DNA of 64,000 nt from Mucilaginibacter sp. OK283 (GCF_900110415.1 NZ_FODR01000010.1:186001-250000), one strand, 5' to 3'. Shown: positions 44,809-54,494, counted from the first letter of the stretch. Notes: generated by a model not told the origin, from the sequence alone. Made by a program: numbers and translations.

Positions 44809-45816
44809 ATGAAATACAGAAATTTAGGGAATACCGGCGAAAAACTATCTGCCATTGGCTTAGGCTGTATGGGCATGAGTTTCGCCTATGGCCCGATAGA
44901 TAACGACGAATCATTAGCTACACTTAACCTGGCGCTTGACCTGGGCATTAACTTTTGGGATACTGCGGATATGTATGCCAACGGCAAAAACGAAGAACTG
45001 ATAGCCAAAGTATTGAAGCAAAACCGCGATAAAGTATTTATAGCCACCAAATTTGGTTTCAGGGTGAGGGATGTCAACGCCCCTTATGCGGGTAGCGGCA
45101 CCGCCAATGTTTATTTTGACGCCTCGCCCGCTTATATGAAAACTGCGGTTGAGCAAAGTCTCAAACGATTAAATATCGATACCATCGATCTATACTACGC
45201 CCATCGTATCGATCCCAATGTGCCTGTGGAGGAAATGGTAGGAGCTATGGCCGAATTAGTTAAGGAAGGCAAGGTGCGTTACCTTGGTTTATCTGAAGCA
45301 TCGGCTGCAAGCATCCGCAAAGCGCACGCCGTGCATCCTATTGCTGCCCTGCAAAGCGAGTATTCATTACTTACCCGCGATGTAGAGAACGAAATACTGC
45401 CGGTATTACGCGAGCTAAATATTTCATTAGTGCCTTATAGCCCGCTATCGCGTGGCCTGGTAACCAATACCTTAAATAAAGAAGGACTTGCCGACGGCGA
45501 TTTCCGTAAAACATTGCCACGTTTTAACGAGGACAACTGGGACAATAACCAAAAACTGGCCCGTGAATTTGCTGTCCTGGCACAACAAAAAAATGTTGCA
45601 CCAGCACAATTCGCCTTAGGTTGGGTATTGGCTCAGGGCGATGATATTATTCCTATCCCAGGCACCAAAAAGCGCAAATACCTGCAGGAAAACGCAGGAG
45701 CTGTTGACGTGGAATTATCCGCTGTCGATTTGCAGGAGATTGATGATCTGTTAAAAAAATATCCTGATACCGGCCAGCGTTACTATGAGGCATCTTTAAA
45801 AATGACCAATCTGTAA
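44809..45816 (+). CDS. aldo/keto reductase
   Basis: A 335-residue NADPH-dependent reductase of the AKR superfamily (barrel). GLGCMGMSFAYG, NFWDTADMYANGKNEELI (D and catalytic Y), VFIATKFGF (K) and LYYAHRIDPNVPVEEMVGAMAELV (H) give the catalytic tetrad. IPIPGTKKRKYLQENAGAVDVELS is the cofactor-binding end. It resembles the YajO/IolS-like group that reduces aldehydes and small ketones; substrate unknown. A perfect Bacteroidota -7 box, TAAATTTG, is 23 bp upstream. The broken osmC follows. Confidence 0.93.
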   Translation: MKYRNLGNTGEKLSAIGLGCMGMSFAYGPIDNDESLATLNLALDLGINFWDTADMYANGKNEELIAKVLKQNRDKVFIATKFGFRVRDVNAPYAGSGTANVYFDASPAYMKTAVEQSLKRLNIDTIDLYYAHRIDPNVPVEEMVGAMAELVKEGKVRYLGLSEASAASIRKAHAVHPIAALQSEYSLLTRDVENEILPVLRELNISLVPYSPLSRGLVTNTLNKEGLADGDFRKTLPRFNEDNWDNNQKLAREFAVLAQQKNVAPAQFALGWVLAQGDDIIPIPGTKKRKYLQENAGAVDVELSAVDLQEIDDLLKKYPDTGQRYYEASLKMTNL

Positions 45817-45856
45817 TTTTATTTAATGGTGTTTATTTTTATGGTGATATTAGATC

Positions 45857-46326
45857 ATGAAAGATCATCATTATAAAACCACCATCACCTGGACAGGCAA
45901 TACGGGCACCGGAACCAAAGATTATAGATCATATGAACGTGCCCACACCATCAGCATTGATGGTAAGCAGGATATTTCAGGTTCGTCAGATCCAAGTTTC
46001 AGGGGGATAAATCCCGTTATAGTCCCGAAGACCTGTTGCTTGCATCGATAGCTGCCTGCCACATGTTGTGGTACCTGCACTTGTGTTCGGTGGCGGGCGT
46101 GGTGGTAACCGCGTATGAAGATAGGGCAGAAGGTACTATGGTTGAAACCAGCGACGGCGGAGGCTATTTTACCGAAGTAATATTAAAGCCGGTGATTACC
46201 CTTAAAGAAGCCGCTATGCAGGCAAGGGCAGCTGCACTGCACCACGAGGCTAACAAATTATGCTTTATAGCCAACTCGGTTAAATTTCCGGTTTTGCACC
46301 AGGCGGAGTATAGGGTGGAGGGCTGA
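45857..46326 (+). pseudogene. OsmC/Ohr family peroxidase interrupted by a one-base deletion
   Basis: Two overlapping frames together make one OsmC protein. The first encodes HHYKTTITWTGNTGTGTKDYR to SSDPSFRG, then goes out of frame at the G5 run 46002-46006. With a sixth G it continues as GDKSRYSPEDLLLASIAACHMLWYLHLC, the OsmC signature with the peroxidatic Cys, to the end VLHQAEYRVEG. Without the extra base the first frame stops after 64 codons. OsmC enzymes reduce organic hydroperoxides. Either a real recent frameshift, a phase-variable homopolymer, or a sequencing error; all other residues look intact. Confidence 0.85.
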
Positions 46327-46486
46327 GATAAATTGTGTTTAGCTTCTGAATGGAGAAACACACATCCGTGTAATAAAAAGATTGAGGAATGTTTTAATTT
46401 CCGGCGTAATGTTTAAAGTACCACGATTGAGCCATTACGCCGGGGGCATTTTTTTAAGAGCCTTTATTGTATATTTTTATTGTTTA

Positions 46487-46840
46487 TTATTGGTTTGCCA
46501 ATAATTCATTTTGCAATTGTTTTTTACCCCAATTGTGTAAATGCTCAATAAACGGAATTAATTCCCGCCCTGTCTCGCTCACCGAATATTCTACTTTGGG
46601 TGGCACTTCGTGATACATTTTCCGTGTTATTAATTTATCGTCTTCCAATTCCCTTAAAGTCTGGGTAAGCATTTTGGTGGTAATATCGGGCAATGTACGG
46701 GTTAGCTCGCCGTAGCGCAGTACAGTTTTTGAGTGTAAATACCATAAAATCCTCGCCTTATATTTTCCGCCGATGCGTTTAAACGCATATTCAACGCCAC
46801 AATTCTGGATTTGCTCAGGGATTTCGCGTTTATTTTTCAT
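46487..46840 (-). CDS. HxlR family transcriptional regulator
   Basis: A 117-residue winged-helix regulator. The ATG at 46840 (MKNKREIPEQ) is chosen; an upstream ATG at 46870 is in an AT-rich promoter-like stretch. CGVEYAFKRIGGKYKARILWYLHSKTVLRYGELTRTLPDITTKMLTQTLRELEDDKLITRK matches the HxlR fold, with an N-terminal Cys often redox- or aldehyde-sensitive in this family. It is divergent from the SDR gene, the usual arrangement in which HxlR represses its neighbour. Confidence 0.92.
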   Translation of the reverse strand: MKNKREIPEQIQNCGVEYAFKRIGGKYKARILWYLHSKTVLRYGELTRTLPDITTKMLTQTLRELEDDKLITRKMYHEVPPKVEYSVSETGRELIPFIEHLHNWGKKQLQNELLANQ

Positions 46841-46875
46841 TTTTATTTTATATAAAATATTGATAATCAATTATA

Positions 46876-46928
46876 CATACTTTTTGGTATATAACATACA
46901 AATAAGTACATACTTGCCAAAAGTATAC
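46876..46928. promoter_or_regulatory. candidate HxlR operator between hxlR and the SDR gene
   Basis: CATACTTTTTGG (46876-46887) and CCAAAAGTATAC (46917-46928) form an imperfect inverted repeat of ACTTTTGG-type half-sites, with another TACATACTTG in between. The position in the 125-bp divergent promoter suits an HxlR dimer binding site. Confidence 0.5.
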
Positions 46929-46965
46929 AAATATATTAGTATTGCAGCTCATTAAAAGCAATAAA

Positions 46966-47718
46966 ATGGACTTAAAGTTAAAAGATAAAGTTGCGGTGGT
47001 TACCGGTGCATCAAAAGGAATTGGTGCCGGAATTGCAAAAGCATTTGCAAAAGCGGGTGCAAAAGTTGTGGTCAATTATGCATCGGCGAAGGTGGACGCA
47101 GATAAAGTAGTTGATGAAATAACGAAAGATGGTGGCGCTGCCATCGCTATTCAGGGTAACATAACACTATCGGCAGATGTGAAAAGGTTGTTTACCGAAA
47201 CAAAAACTGCGTTTGGCCGGCTGGATATCCTTGTGAATAATGCAGGCGTTTTTACTTTTGAGCCTTTAGAGGCCGTTACCGAAGATAGTTTTCATGCACA
47301 ATATAACACGCATGTGCTGGGTAACTTATTGTGTACCCAAAGCGCGGTTGCGCTATTTGGCCAGGAGGGTGGCAGTATTATAAACATCAGCTCGACAGTA
47401 AGCCAAAATCCCATGCCCGGCCTGGTGGTATATTGCGCGGCAAAAGCTGCCGTTGATACCATGACAAAACTATTGGCCAAAGAGTTGGGTGGACGAAAAA
47501 TACGGATAAATACTATTGCTCCCGGCGTTACCGAAACGCAAGGTACACGTAGTGCGGGTATAATTGGAGGCGATTTGGAGAAACAAATGGTTGCTAACAC
47601 GCCGTTGGGCCGCACGGGTCGGCCGGAAGATATTGCAAAGGTTGCGGTATTCCTGGCTTCTGACGATGCCGGTTGGGTAACAGGCGAAAGAATCACTGTT
47701 GCCGGTGGGTTGTTGTAA
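46966..47718 (+). CDS. short-chain dehydrogenase/reductase
   Basis: A 250-residue SDR from the ATG at 46966; upstream in-frame TTG at 46942 is less likely. The NAD(P) motif is TGASKGIGAG, followed by NNAGV, the catalytic serine region INISSTVS, and the YCAAK active-site pair; the end is the usual GWVTGERITVAGGLL. Classical FabG-like SDR of about 250 residues; substrate unknown, but HxlR-controlled SDRs often act on quinones or electrophiles. A terminator hairpin follows at 47774. Confidence 0.93.
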   Translation: MDLKLKDKVAVVTGASKGIGAGIAKAFAKAGAKVVVNYASAKVDADKVVDEITKDGGAAIAIQGNITLSADVKRLFTETKTAFGRLDILVNNAGVFTFEPLEAVTEDSFHAQYNTHVLGNLLCTQSAVALFGQEGGSIINISSTVSQNPMPGLVVYCAAKAAVDTMTKLLAKELGGRKIRINTIAPGVTETQGTRSAGIIGGDLEKQMVANTPLGRTGRPEDIAKVAVFLASDDAGWVTGERITVAGGLL

Positions 47719-47773
47719 AATTCAGGAACAACTTTTTCTATTTCCGGTCAGAGGAAAAAATCCCCATTAAAAA

Positions 47774-47802
47774 GTAAATCACCGCATCGCGCGGTGATTT
47801 AC
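47774..47802. terminator. bidirectional stem-loop between the SDR and alpha-amylase genes
   Basis: GTAAATCACCGC (47774-47785), loop ATCGC, GCGGTGATTTAC (47791-47802): 12 perfect pairs between two convergent genes. It has no strong T-run on either side. Confidence 0.7.
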
Positions 47803-47860
47803 AAACCCAAAAGGGACCAGAGACCAAGCTGCCCCTTTGATATGAAAAGTAAACAAGAAA

Positions 47861-49261
47861 CTATTTTTTTAGCGCCAGGTATTGATATGGCTGAATAGTA
47901 AGCTGGGCACCTAACGTGATATTTGCTTTGGTGAAGCCGTTTGTCCAAGTGGTACCTTGCAAGGTTGCCGGAACGGCGTAGGTAACGCTGCTGTTTTTTG
48001 AATTTACCAGTACCAATACATCATCCGCTGCCGTCTTTTTCTCGAAGGATACAATATCATTATCGTTATAAGCGGTTAATGTTCCTGTTTTAACAGCCTC
48101 GTGCGCCTGGCGGAAGGCTATAATCTTTTTGTATTCGGCAATCATATCCGGGTTGGCGGTATAATCTACCGGTATATTATTAAAAAAGTTAATGGAATTT
48201 GGATAGCCCACTTCCTGGCTGCTGTATATTAATGGCACACCATCCATATAGGCCGCCAAAACAAACGCGGCCAGCGCACCCTGCTTGCCTTTATACTCGC
48301 TGATGGTGCTGCCATCTGACGATGCATTATCATGGTTGGTAATATACCTTAATTTAATACCATTGGCCGGTAACGAAGCTTTTTCGGCAGTGTTTGTTGA
48401 GTATAGGGCCGATGGGCTGGATGTACCTGCAAATACGTTTTTAAGCGTACCGTAATAGCTGAAGGCAAAATTCATCTGGAAACCCGCGCTTATTTCGGGG
48501 CCTTTGGTGCCCTCGGCTAAATATATCAGCTTATGGGTGGTAATTTTGTTTAAAGTATCTATTGCCTGTACCCAGAAATCATTAGGGATATTGTCGGCAA
48601 AATCGCAGCGGTAGCCATCGATATTGGCTGTGTACACCCAGTATTTCATGGCCTTAATCATGGCGGTACGCATGCTGGTATTGTTGTAGTTTAACGCGGC
48701 AACATCAGCGTAGTTTGTGCCTGGCGGAATAATAATATTGCCAGATGCATCCTGCTGGTACCAGTCTTTATTCTGGATCCATGCATTATCCCATGAGGTG
48801 TGGTTTGCTACCCAATCCAATATAACGGCTATGCCCAGCGTATGTGCTTTGGCAACATAAGCCCGCAAGTCATCCAGCGTGCCGAAATCGGCGTTTACAG
48901 CCGTGTAATCCTTAACCGCATAGGGTGATCCTGAAGCTTTCAAAACGCCTACCGGGTAGGTTGGCATTAGCCATACCACGTTAACGCCAAGCGCTTTGAT
49001 AGAATCTAAACGAGCCATGGCACTGCTCAGGCCAACCGGCGAGTAAGTTTTTAAATTCACCTCATACATCACAATATCTTTGGTTGCGGGTACGCCGGTA
49101 AAAGGGGTGCCGTATTGGGCAGGGTCGGTATTGGTTGGGGGTGGGGTAGTGCCGCCGTCATCTGTCGTTGGCGATTTTTTGCCGCAGCCCAGTAGCGAGC
49201 CTATTAGCATTATAAATAGAATTAAACTGTTCATCTGGTTTTTTTTGTTACTCATGATCAT
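47861..49261 (-). CDS. GH13 alpha-amylase family lipoprotein of the starch locus
   Basis: A ~466-residue lipoprotein. ATG at 49261 is used; GTG 49267 and ATG 49255 are alternatives, and the lipobox is LLGC, so the enzyme is surface- or periplasm-anchored. A low-complexity linker (DDGGTTPPPTNTD) leads to the GH13 barrel: VVWLMPTYPVG, VILDWVANHTSWD (region I), GYRCDFADNIP (nucleophile Asp), IYLAEGTKG (acid/base Glu), ITNHDNAS (region IV). It lacks a long domain B insert, as in small Bacteroidota neopullulanases/amylases. It is last in the susCDE-GH31-GH13 order and hydrolyses alpha-1,4-glucans. Confidence 0.92.
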   Translation of the reverse strand: MIMSNKKNQMNSLILFIMLIGSLLGCGKKSPTTDDGGTTPPPTNTDPAQYGTPFTGVPATKDIVMYEVNLKTYSPVGLSSAMARLDSIKALGVNVVWLMPTYPVGVLKASGSPYAVKDYTAVNADFGTLDDLRAYVAKAHTLGIAVILDWVANHTSWDNAWIQNKDWYQQDASGNIIIPPGTNYADVAALNYNNTSMRTAMIKAMKYWVYTANIDGYRCDFADNIPNDFWVQAIDTLNKITTHKLIYLAEGTKGPEISAGFQMNFAFSYYGTLKNVFAGTSSPSALYSTNTAEKASLPANGIKLRYITNHDNASSDGSTISEYKGKQGALAAFVLAAYMDGVPLIYSSQEVGYPNSINFFNNIPVDYTANPDMIAEYKKIIAFRQAHEAVKTGTLTAYNDNDIVSFEKKTAADDVLVLVNSKNSSVTYAVPATLQGTTWTNGFTKANITLGAQLTIQPYQYLALKK

Positions 49262-49276
49262 ACTCACACTTCCTTT

Positions 49277-51730
49277 TTAATAATTTATCTGGATGTTATT
49301 TGGTGCATTACTGATGGTTACCATTTTAGCCGGGCTGCTATCGGGCCTGTTTATGCTCCCTTGCGGGTCGGTATTTGCTGCGGCACCTAAAAACGCGATG
49401 CTGCTATCCTGTAGCTTTAAATTGCTGTTGCCTGCTTTAACTGATGTTGATTGTTCAAAGCCGTGCAGCACCAGCCTGATGTATTTAAAATTGGTTTTAA
49501 AGCCCCCTTCTGCCTTATCAAATGTGATGGTTTTTTTATCGGGATCAAACCTGATGGTTCGTTTATAAAAATCACCTTTTTGGTAGCTGAAGCTTTTACC
49601 ATCATCCTCGTAATACACAAAATGATTGGCTTTGCTGCCCTTATATACATGCACCGCGAGCGTATCGGTAGGCAATTCGGCAGTTGATTGGGTAAGCGAT
49701 TGCATGGGGATAATGCTGCCGCCTTTTACGTAAACCGGCAGTTTGCTAACCGTTAGCGGGATAGTTACCTCCTGTGCACCCTTTTGTTCGGCCCCGGTAT
49801 ACAGATCATACCAGTTGCCTTCTGGAAAATATACTTTGCCAAAAGCCGCGGTGCTTTCAAAAGGGGCAACCATAAAACCGTTACCAAACTCGTACTGGTT
49901 TTGGTAGGTGGCGTCCATCACTTTCGGGTCAAAAGTATAGTTGATAGCCAGCGAGCGCATTACCGGCAACCCGTTTTGCGTCGACTCATAAAAGCTGGAG
50001 TATAAATAAGGCATTAACTGGTAGCGTAAGCTGATATAGTTTCGTGCAATGTCCAGCACATCCTCGCCAAAAGCCCAGGGCTCGGCAGCGCGGCTATTCA
50101 AGGCCGTGTGGTTACGATAGTAGGGGATAAATGCGCCAAGCTCAATCCAACGGGTATATAAGGACGTGGTGGGATTGCCGGTAAACCCGCCAATATCCAT
50201 CCCTGTAAATGATACGCCGCTTAGGCCAAGGCTGTTCATTAAACGTACGCCCAACAACATGTGGTCTTCCTCGGCACGGTTATCGCCTGTCCAGAGGGCT
50301 GAGTAACGCTGCAAACCTGCATAGCCCGAGCGACTCAGGATAAAAGGGCGCTCTTTAAAATGTTCCAGCGCGCCTTCGTAGCTTGAACGTACCATTTCTA
50401 ATCCATACACGTTATGCGCCTGTAAATGGGTAGTTGGGTGGCCATCATAATCAAATAAAACATTATCGGGCATTTTTTGGCCCCAGGTAGATATTTCGTT
50501 CATGTCATTCCAGATACCGCTTACGCCCGATTTTGCGAAGAAATCTACCTGGTTACGCCACCATGTACGGCCTTTATCGCTGGTAAAATCGGTAAAGTTG
50601 CACCAGCCCGGCCAAACCTGGCCTGTGTATGGTGAACCATCGGGGTATTTGATATATACATCCTGTTTCAGGCCGCTTTCATAAGCAGGTGCACCCTTTT
50701 CAACCTTAATCCCCGGGTCTACAATAACCGTAAGTTTCAGGTTCATTTTGTTAAGCGCATCAGTCATTTTTACAGGATCGGGGAAACGGCTTTTGTTCCA
50801 GGTGAATAGCTGGTACCTGTCCATGTAATGGATATCTAAAGTAATACCATCAGCAGGGATTCGCTTTTCGCGCAGGGTTTGGGCTATACGCATTACCTCG
50901 GCTTCGGGGTAATAGCTGTAACGGTTTTGCTGGTAGCCTAAAGCCCATTTTGGGGGCAACGGCATACGCCCGGTAAGCCAGGTGTAGGAGGCAATAATAT
51001 CTGCCATTTTTTTATGGTAGATAAAATAGTAGTTCATTTCGCCTCCGTGCGCGCCGAATGACGAGAAACGGTTATTACTGGCGCCAAAATTAAAATCGCT
51101 TTGGTAGGTGTTATCCATAAAAATACCATAGTTTAACCCATGATGAATGCCGGCATAAAAAGGGATGGTGGAGTAAAGCGGATCGGCCATGGTACTGTAG
51201 CCATATACATCCGAGTTCCAGTTGGTGTAGGCGTTGCCCTTGCGGTCAAGGTTGCCGGTTTTTTCGCCAAGGCCTACAAAATGCTCATCATCCTGCATTT
51301 TTTTATAGGTAGTTACCGCATCGTTTACCCATGACGTGGTTAAACCGGGTTCGTCCTGGTTAATTATCCTGCCATCAATTGTATAGAATGTTATGCTGAA
51401 AGGTTTCTTTTGGATTACCGCTTTTAACGAATCGGTGCTGATATCAATCTCATTATCTGTTTGGCTGATCTGCACTTTTACAGCATGCGCTTTGCCAACT
51501 ACAGCGTACGAAAAATCGTCGCCCAATACCTTTTTATCCAACCGCACCCGAATGATGGATGGGCTGTAAACAGATATGCTGCCGTAAGCATTGGTTGTTT
51601 TTAAAGAAACTTCCTGTTGCCCAATGGTAACGGTTTCGATATTTCCGGGCGTTACTACCGGCGATTGCGCCATAACACACGGCAAGTTTAAAACGCAGGC
51701 AAGTAAAAGTGTGATCGTAATAAATTTCAT
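49277..51730 (-). CDS. GH31 alpha-glucosidase of the starch locus
   Basis: An 817-residue secreted enzyme from the ATG at 51730 (signal peptide MKFITITLLLACVL..AQ); the longer frame to 51817 has no signal-like start. N-terminal galactose-mutarotase-like domain (about 30-245), then the GH31 barrel with nucleophile D409 in GIWNDMNE, acid/base D483 in WTGDN and SGVSFTGMDIGGF; C-terminal beta domains end the protein. The substrate-binding region resembles SusB-adjacent alpha-glucosidases that release glucose from maltooligosaccharides. It is 15 bp upstream of the GH13 gene. Confidence 0.94.
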   Translation of the reverse strand: MKFITITLLLACVLNLPCVMAQSPVVTPGNIETVTIGQQEVSLKTTNAYGSISVYSPSIIRVRLDKKVLGDDFSYAVVGKAHAVKVQISQTDNEIDISTDSLKAVIQKKPFSITFYTIDGRIINQDEPGLTTSWVNDAVTTYKKMQDDEHFVGLGEKTGNLDRKGNAYTNWNSDVYGYSTMADPLYSTIPFYAGIHHGLNYGIFMDNTYQSDFNFGASNNRFSSFGAHGGEMNYYFIYHKKMADIIASYTWLTGRMPLPPKWALGYQQNRYSYYPEAEVMRIAQTLREKRIPADGITLDIHYMDRYQLFTWNKSRFPDPVKMTDALNKMNLKLTVIVDPGIKVEKGAPAYESGLKQDVYIKYPDGSPYTGQVWPGWCNFTDFTSDKGRTWWRNQVDFFAKSGVSGIWNDMNEISTWGQKMPDNVLFDYDGHPTTHLQAHNVYGLEMVRSSYEGALEHFKERPFILSRSGYAGLQRYSALWTGDNRAEEDHMLLGVRLMNSLGLSGVSFTGMDIGGFTGNPTTSLYTRWIELGAFIPYYRNHTALNSRAAEPWAFGEDVLDIARNYISLRYQLMPYLYSSFYESTQNGLPVMRSLAINYTFDPKVMDATYQNQYEFGNGFMVAPFESTAAFGKVYFPEGNWYDLYTGAEQKGAQEVTIPLTVSKLPVYVKGGSIIPMQSLTQSTAELPTDTLAVHVYKGSKANHFVYYEDDGKSFSYQKGDFYKRTIRFDPDKKTITFDKAEGGFKTNFKYIRLVLHGFEQSTSVKAGNSNLKLQDSSIAFLGAAANTDPQGSINRPDSSPAKMVTISNAPNNIQINY

Positions 51731-51780
51731 GTATAAAAGGGGTGATGAATTGTTATCGGAAGGTAACTGGCAGTAAAAAT

Positions 51781-51809
51781 CAGGAGCCCGGCAAACCCGG
51801 TTACTCCTG
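51781..51809 (-). terminator. terminator-like hairpin upstream of the GH31 gene
   Basis: CAGGAG-CCGG...CCGG-CTCCTG (51781-51809) forms a stem, and on the minus strand it is followed by ATTTTTACTG. It is about 51 nt before the GH31 start and within the sus operon. Confidence 0.65.
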
Positions 51810-51876
51810 AAAATCAACTAATGCACACTTGTAAAATCCGTTAACATACTCAAAGTATATTAAAAAAAGGTATGAT

Positions 51877-51902
51877 GTAAGGCAGCAAACGCGCTGCCTT
51901 AC
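51877..51902 (-). terminator. terminator-like hairpin just after susE
   Basis: GTAAGGCAGC (51877-51886) with GCTGCCTTAC (51893-51902), 10 perfect pairs, 4 bp past the susE stop. On the minus strand a CCTTTTTTT tract follows 8 nt later. Together with 51781-51809 it marks a partial end of the susCDE transcript. Confidence 0.65.
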
Positions 51903-51905
51903 CGG

Positions 51906-52997
51906 TTAATTTTTCTTTAACTTAAAGTTGTAATTATTTGGATCATGCAAATCCAGCGTAATGGTATAATTACCATTTGACGGTACAGTTAAGTTGCCTA
52001 ACGAGCCGTTGTACGGTAATGCAGGGTTATCGGCGTATTGGATTTTGCCATCTGCTGTGATGCCAAAATCAATAGCCCACTGGTTATTAGCCCTGAATTT
52101 GAACGATCCGCTGGCAACCATATTGGCAGTAACCGTCCACACTTGTTTGGCCGGGTCGTACGTCATTTGGGTATCCGTGCTCCAGCCGCCTGGGGTGGCG
52201 TCGCCAATAATGCCCCACGTAACCAGGGTGTATGACCAGGTAAGGCTTTGCGGGTTGGCAACCAGTTCATAAACACCCGGGCCAGGCAAAACCAAATCGC
52301 CTTTGGTGCCATCGGTGGTTAATAAGCCCGGGCCGCCATCGCCGTAGTTAATGTGGTTCCAATCGGGCGCGCTGGTAAACTTAAAGTGATAGCTGCCACC
52401 TGCAGGCTCATAAATGTAGCCTTCGTAAATGTTAGGTACCGATGCCGCTACTGTGCCAGCAGTGCCCGGCGACCATCCCTGGTAATCGCCCGGAAGATAT
52501 AGTACCGGGTAATTGTTGCTTGGCGGCAGGATAATTTTATACGGGCTTATAGTTAATGTTACCGCTTTTGAATAAGCATTCCTATCCTGGTAGGCTTGCA
52601 CCCTGAACACCATTTTACCCACTTCATTTGGCGTAACGCCTAACGCAAGGGCCAGGGTGTTTAAATCGCTGCCTTTGTAGGTTTTGGTTAGTACATCGGT
52701 TCCAATTAATACCGACGTAGCGTTTTGCCAGGCGGTTGCGCCTACGGTATCGGCAGGCAAATCGGCCTGCAGGGTGTAGGTTACGTGCGATTTGTAAGGG
52801 TAAACTACCGCAGGCCAGGTAAAGGTAATTACCGACTGATCGTCGGTTGTAGCAGACAGGGTGACTGCAGTTGTTGAGGCCGTCATGTTACCCGTAAAGG
52901 CAACCGGTTTCAGCGTGGTCAACTCCGCCTGCTTATGGCAGGCAACGGCCATGAAGGCCATTGCTGCAAATGTTAAGTTGATTATTTTTTTCATCAC
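51906..52997 (-). CDS. susE: SusE-like outer membrane starch-binding lipoprotein
   Basis: A 363-residue lipoprotein with lipobox-like AVAC (Cys20). The N-terminal SusE domain (about 25-155; ITFTWPAVVYPYKSHVTYTLQ) is followed by two tandem starch-binding modules, recognisable by YLPGDYQGWSPG and GDATPGGWSTDTQM with trailing FKF/NNWAIDFG patterns. SusE and SusF of Bacteroides bind starch at the surface through such modules. Immediately upstream is susD. ATGs at 52997 and 52994 are both possible. Confidence 0.88.
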   Translation of the reverse strand: MMKKIINLTFAAMAFMAVACHKQAELTTLKPVAFTGNMTASTTAVTLSATTDDQSVITFTWPAVVYPYKSHVTYTLQADLPADTVGATAWQNATSVLIGTDVLTKTYKGSDLNTLALALGVTPNEVGKMVFRVQAYQDRNAYSKAVTLTISPYKIILPPSNNYPVLYLPGDYQGWSPGTAGTVAASVPNIYEGYIYEPAGGSYHFKFTSAPDWNHINYGDGGPGLLTTDGTKGDLVLPGPGVYELVANPQSLTWSYTLVTWGIIGDATPGGWSTDTQMTYDPAKQVWTVTANMVASGSFKFRANNQWAIDFGITADGKIQYADNPALPYNGSLGNLTVPSNGNYTITLDLHDPNNYNFKLKKN

Positions 52998-53008
52998 TTT
53001 ATGAATAA

Positions 53009-54493
53009 TTAATAACCTGGATTTTGTTTCAACGTGGTATTGGCGTTAAGTGCTTCAGTTGGTATCGGGAACAGCATCCTGTAGGCAGGTGTAGTTTGAA
53101 CGAAACCGTGCGGCAGCAAAAATTTGCCAAACCTGATCATGTCCTGCCTGCGGTGGCCTTCCATGTTCAATTCAAATCCACGTTCATCGTAAATGTTATC
53201 TAACGTAGGTGCTGCAATATCGCTAAGTCCGGCACGCTCCCTTACCTGGTTCAGGAATGGGGCTGCGGCTGTAACGTTGCCTAAGCGAACATTACACTCG
53301 GCCTGCATCAGCAGTACATCGGCATAACGGTAAACCGGGAAATCGTTTGATTCGCCGCTGCCGTCAGATGGTTTTACGGGGAAAAATTTATCGTCGCGGA
53401 TACCCTCGTTAGGGCCTGCACCCGGGTCTATCAATGACGATACCTCTTTGGTATAAGTGATACCGCCGGCCTGTGCGCCAACCAGGAATTGTTTTTTGCG
53501 AACATCGGCGTTATCAAACTTGTCATAATACTCTGAGGGGATGATGGTACCGTTCCAGCCGGCAAAGCCTATAAGAGCCACGCCATTGGGGCTGTTTAAG
53601 CTACGGATGGTGTAAATGTTGCCGCTGATAACGTTTTGCGTAATGTATAAGGCAAAAATGGTTTCGTCGTTAGGGCATACATCGCCAAAAAGGTCATAGT
53701 AGGTGTTTCCCAGGGGTGCAGTTGTGCTTGCGCCGGCAGCGTGTAGTGTAAAACCACCCGATGCTACTTTATTGGCTGCTGCCAAAGCTTCGGCCCAATG
53801 CGGGGTGCCGGTATAAACCTGGGCATTTAAGTAAACCTTGGCCAATACCATGTAACCTGCCCACTTGTTAAAACGGCCGTAATAGGCGCCGCCACGTGTT
53901 TCGGAAAGTAAATCAACATTGGCTTTAAGCTCGTTTACCACAAAATTGTAAACATCGGCACGTTTTGCCTGCGGTATTTTTGAAACGTTGGTATTGTTGT
54001 CGGTATAAAACGGCACATCACCAAAATCATCTATCAACAGGTAATAGATCCAGGCACGCATCACTTTGGCCTCGGCAATTTTTGCCGGATCGGCTTTGGC
54101 CGATGTAAGCTGGGCAATGGCCAGGTTGGCGCTGTAAATTGTAGAGTAAGCCCAGTTCCAGGTATTATTGATGATGCCCAGGTTTGGCAATTCGGTACGG
54201 GTATACAGTTGGGCAAAGTCAAGCTGCCAATCGCCGGTGTTACGGTGAGGTATTACCTGCTCATCTGATGAGAAGCTATTTAAATCGTACCAGCAATTAT
54301 CGCGGCCGGCATAGTTTGAGCCCCAGCTGCCGGTAATTTTTGAGTACACATTGGCCAAAGCATCATCGGCACCCGCCGCGGTTGAATAAAACTGGTCAGC
54401 TGTATATTTGTCATACACATGCTCATTAACCTTGGTACAGCTTGCAGCAAGGCTAATAATACAAATACTGATTAATATTTTTTTCATGATCAA
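53009..54493 (-). CDS. susD: SusD-like starch-binding lipoprotein
   Basis: A 494-residue SusD homologue with lipobox AASC. The helical TPR-like core (AKVMRAWIYYLLIDDFGDVPF) and the C-terminal segment (NQVRERAGL, DERGFELNMEGHRRQDMIRFG, FPIPTEALNANTTLKQNPGY) are complete. It lies 1 bp after susC and 11 bp before susE, so translation is probably coupled. Glucan specificity is inferred from the adjacent GH13 and GH31 genes. Confidence 0.95.
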   Translation of the reverse strand: MIMKKILISICIISLAASCTKVNEHVYDKYTADQFYSTAAGADDALANVYSKITGSWGSNYAGRDNCWYDLNSFSSDEQVIPHRNTGDWQLDFAQLYTRTELPNLGIINNTWNWAYSTIYSANLAIAQLTSAKADPAKIAEAKVMRAWIYYLLIDDFGDVPFYTDNNTNVSKIPQAKRADVYNFVVNELKANVDLLSETRGGAYYGRFNKWAGYMVLAKVYLNAQVYTGTPHWAEALAAANKVASGGFTLHAAGASTTAPLGNTYYDLFGDVCPNDETIFALYITQNVISGNIYTIRSLNSPNGVALIGFAGWNGTIIPSEYYDKFDNADVRKKQFLVGAQAGGITYTKEVSSLIDPGAGPNEGIRDDKFFPVKPSDGSGESNDFPVYRYADVLLMQAECNVRLGNVTAAAPFLNQVRERAGLSDIAAPTLDNIYDERGFELNMEGHRRQDMIRFGKFLLPHGFVQTTPAYRMLFPIPTEALNANTTLKQNPGY

Positions 54494-54494
54494 A

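Noticed and set aside
46773..46955. 60-codon plus-strand ORF in the hxlR-SDR gap
   Set aside because: It is antisense to hxlR and crosses the promoter region; AT-rich artefact.
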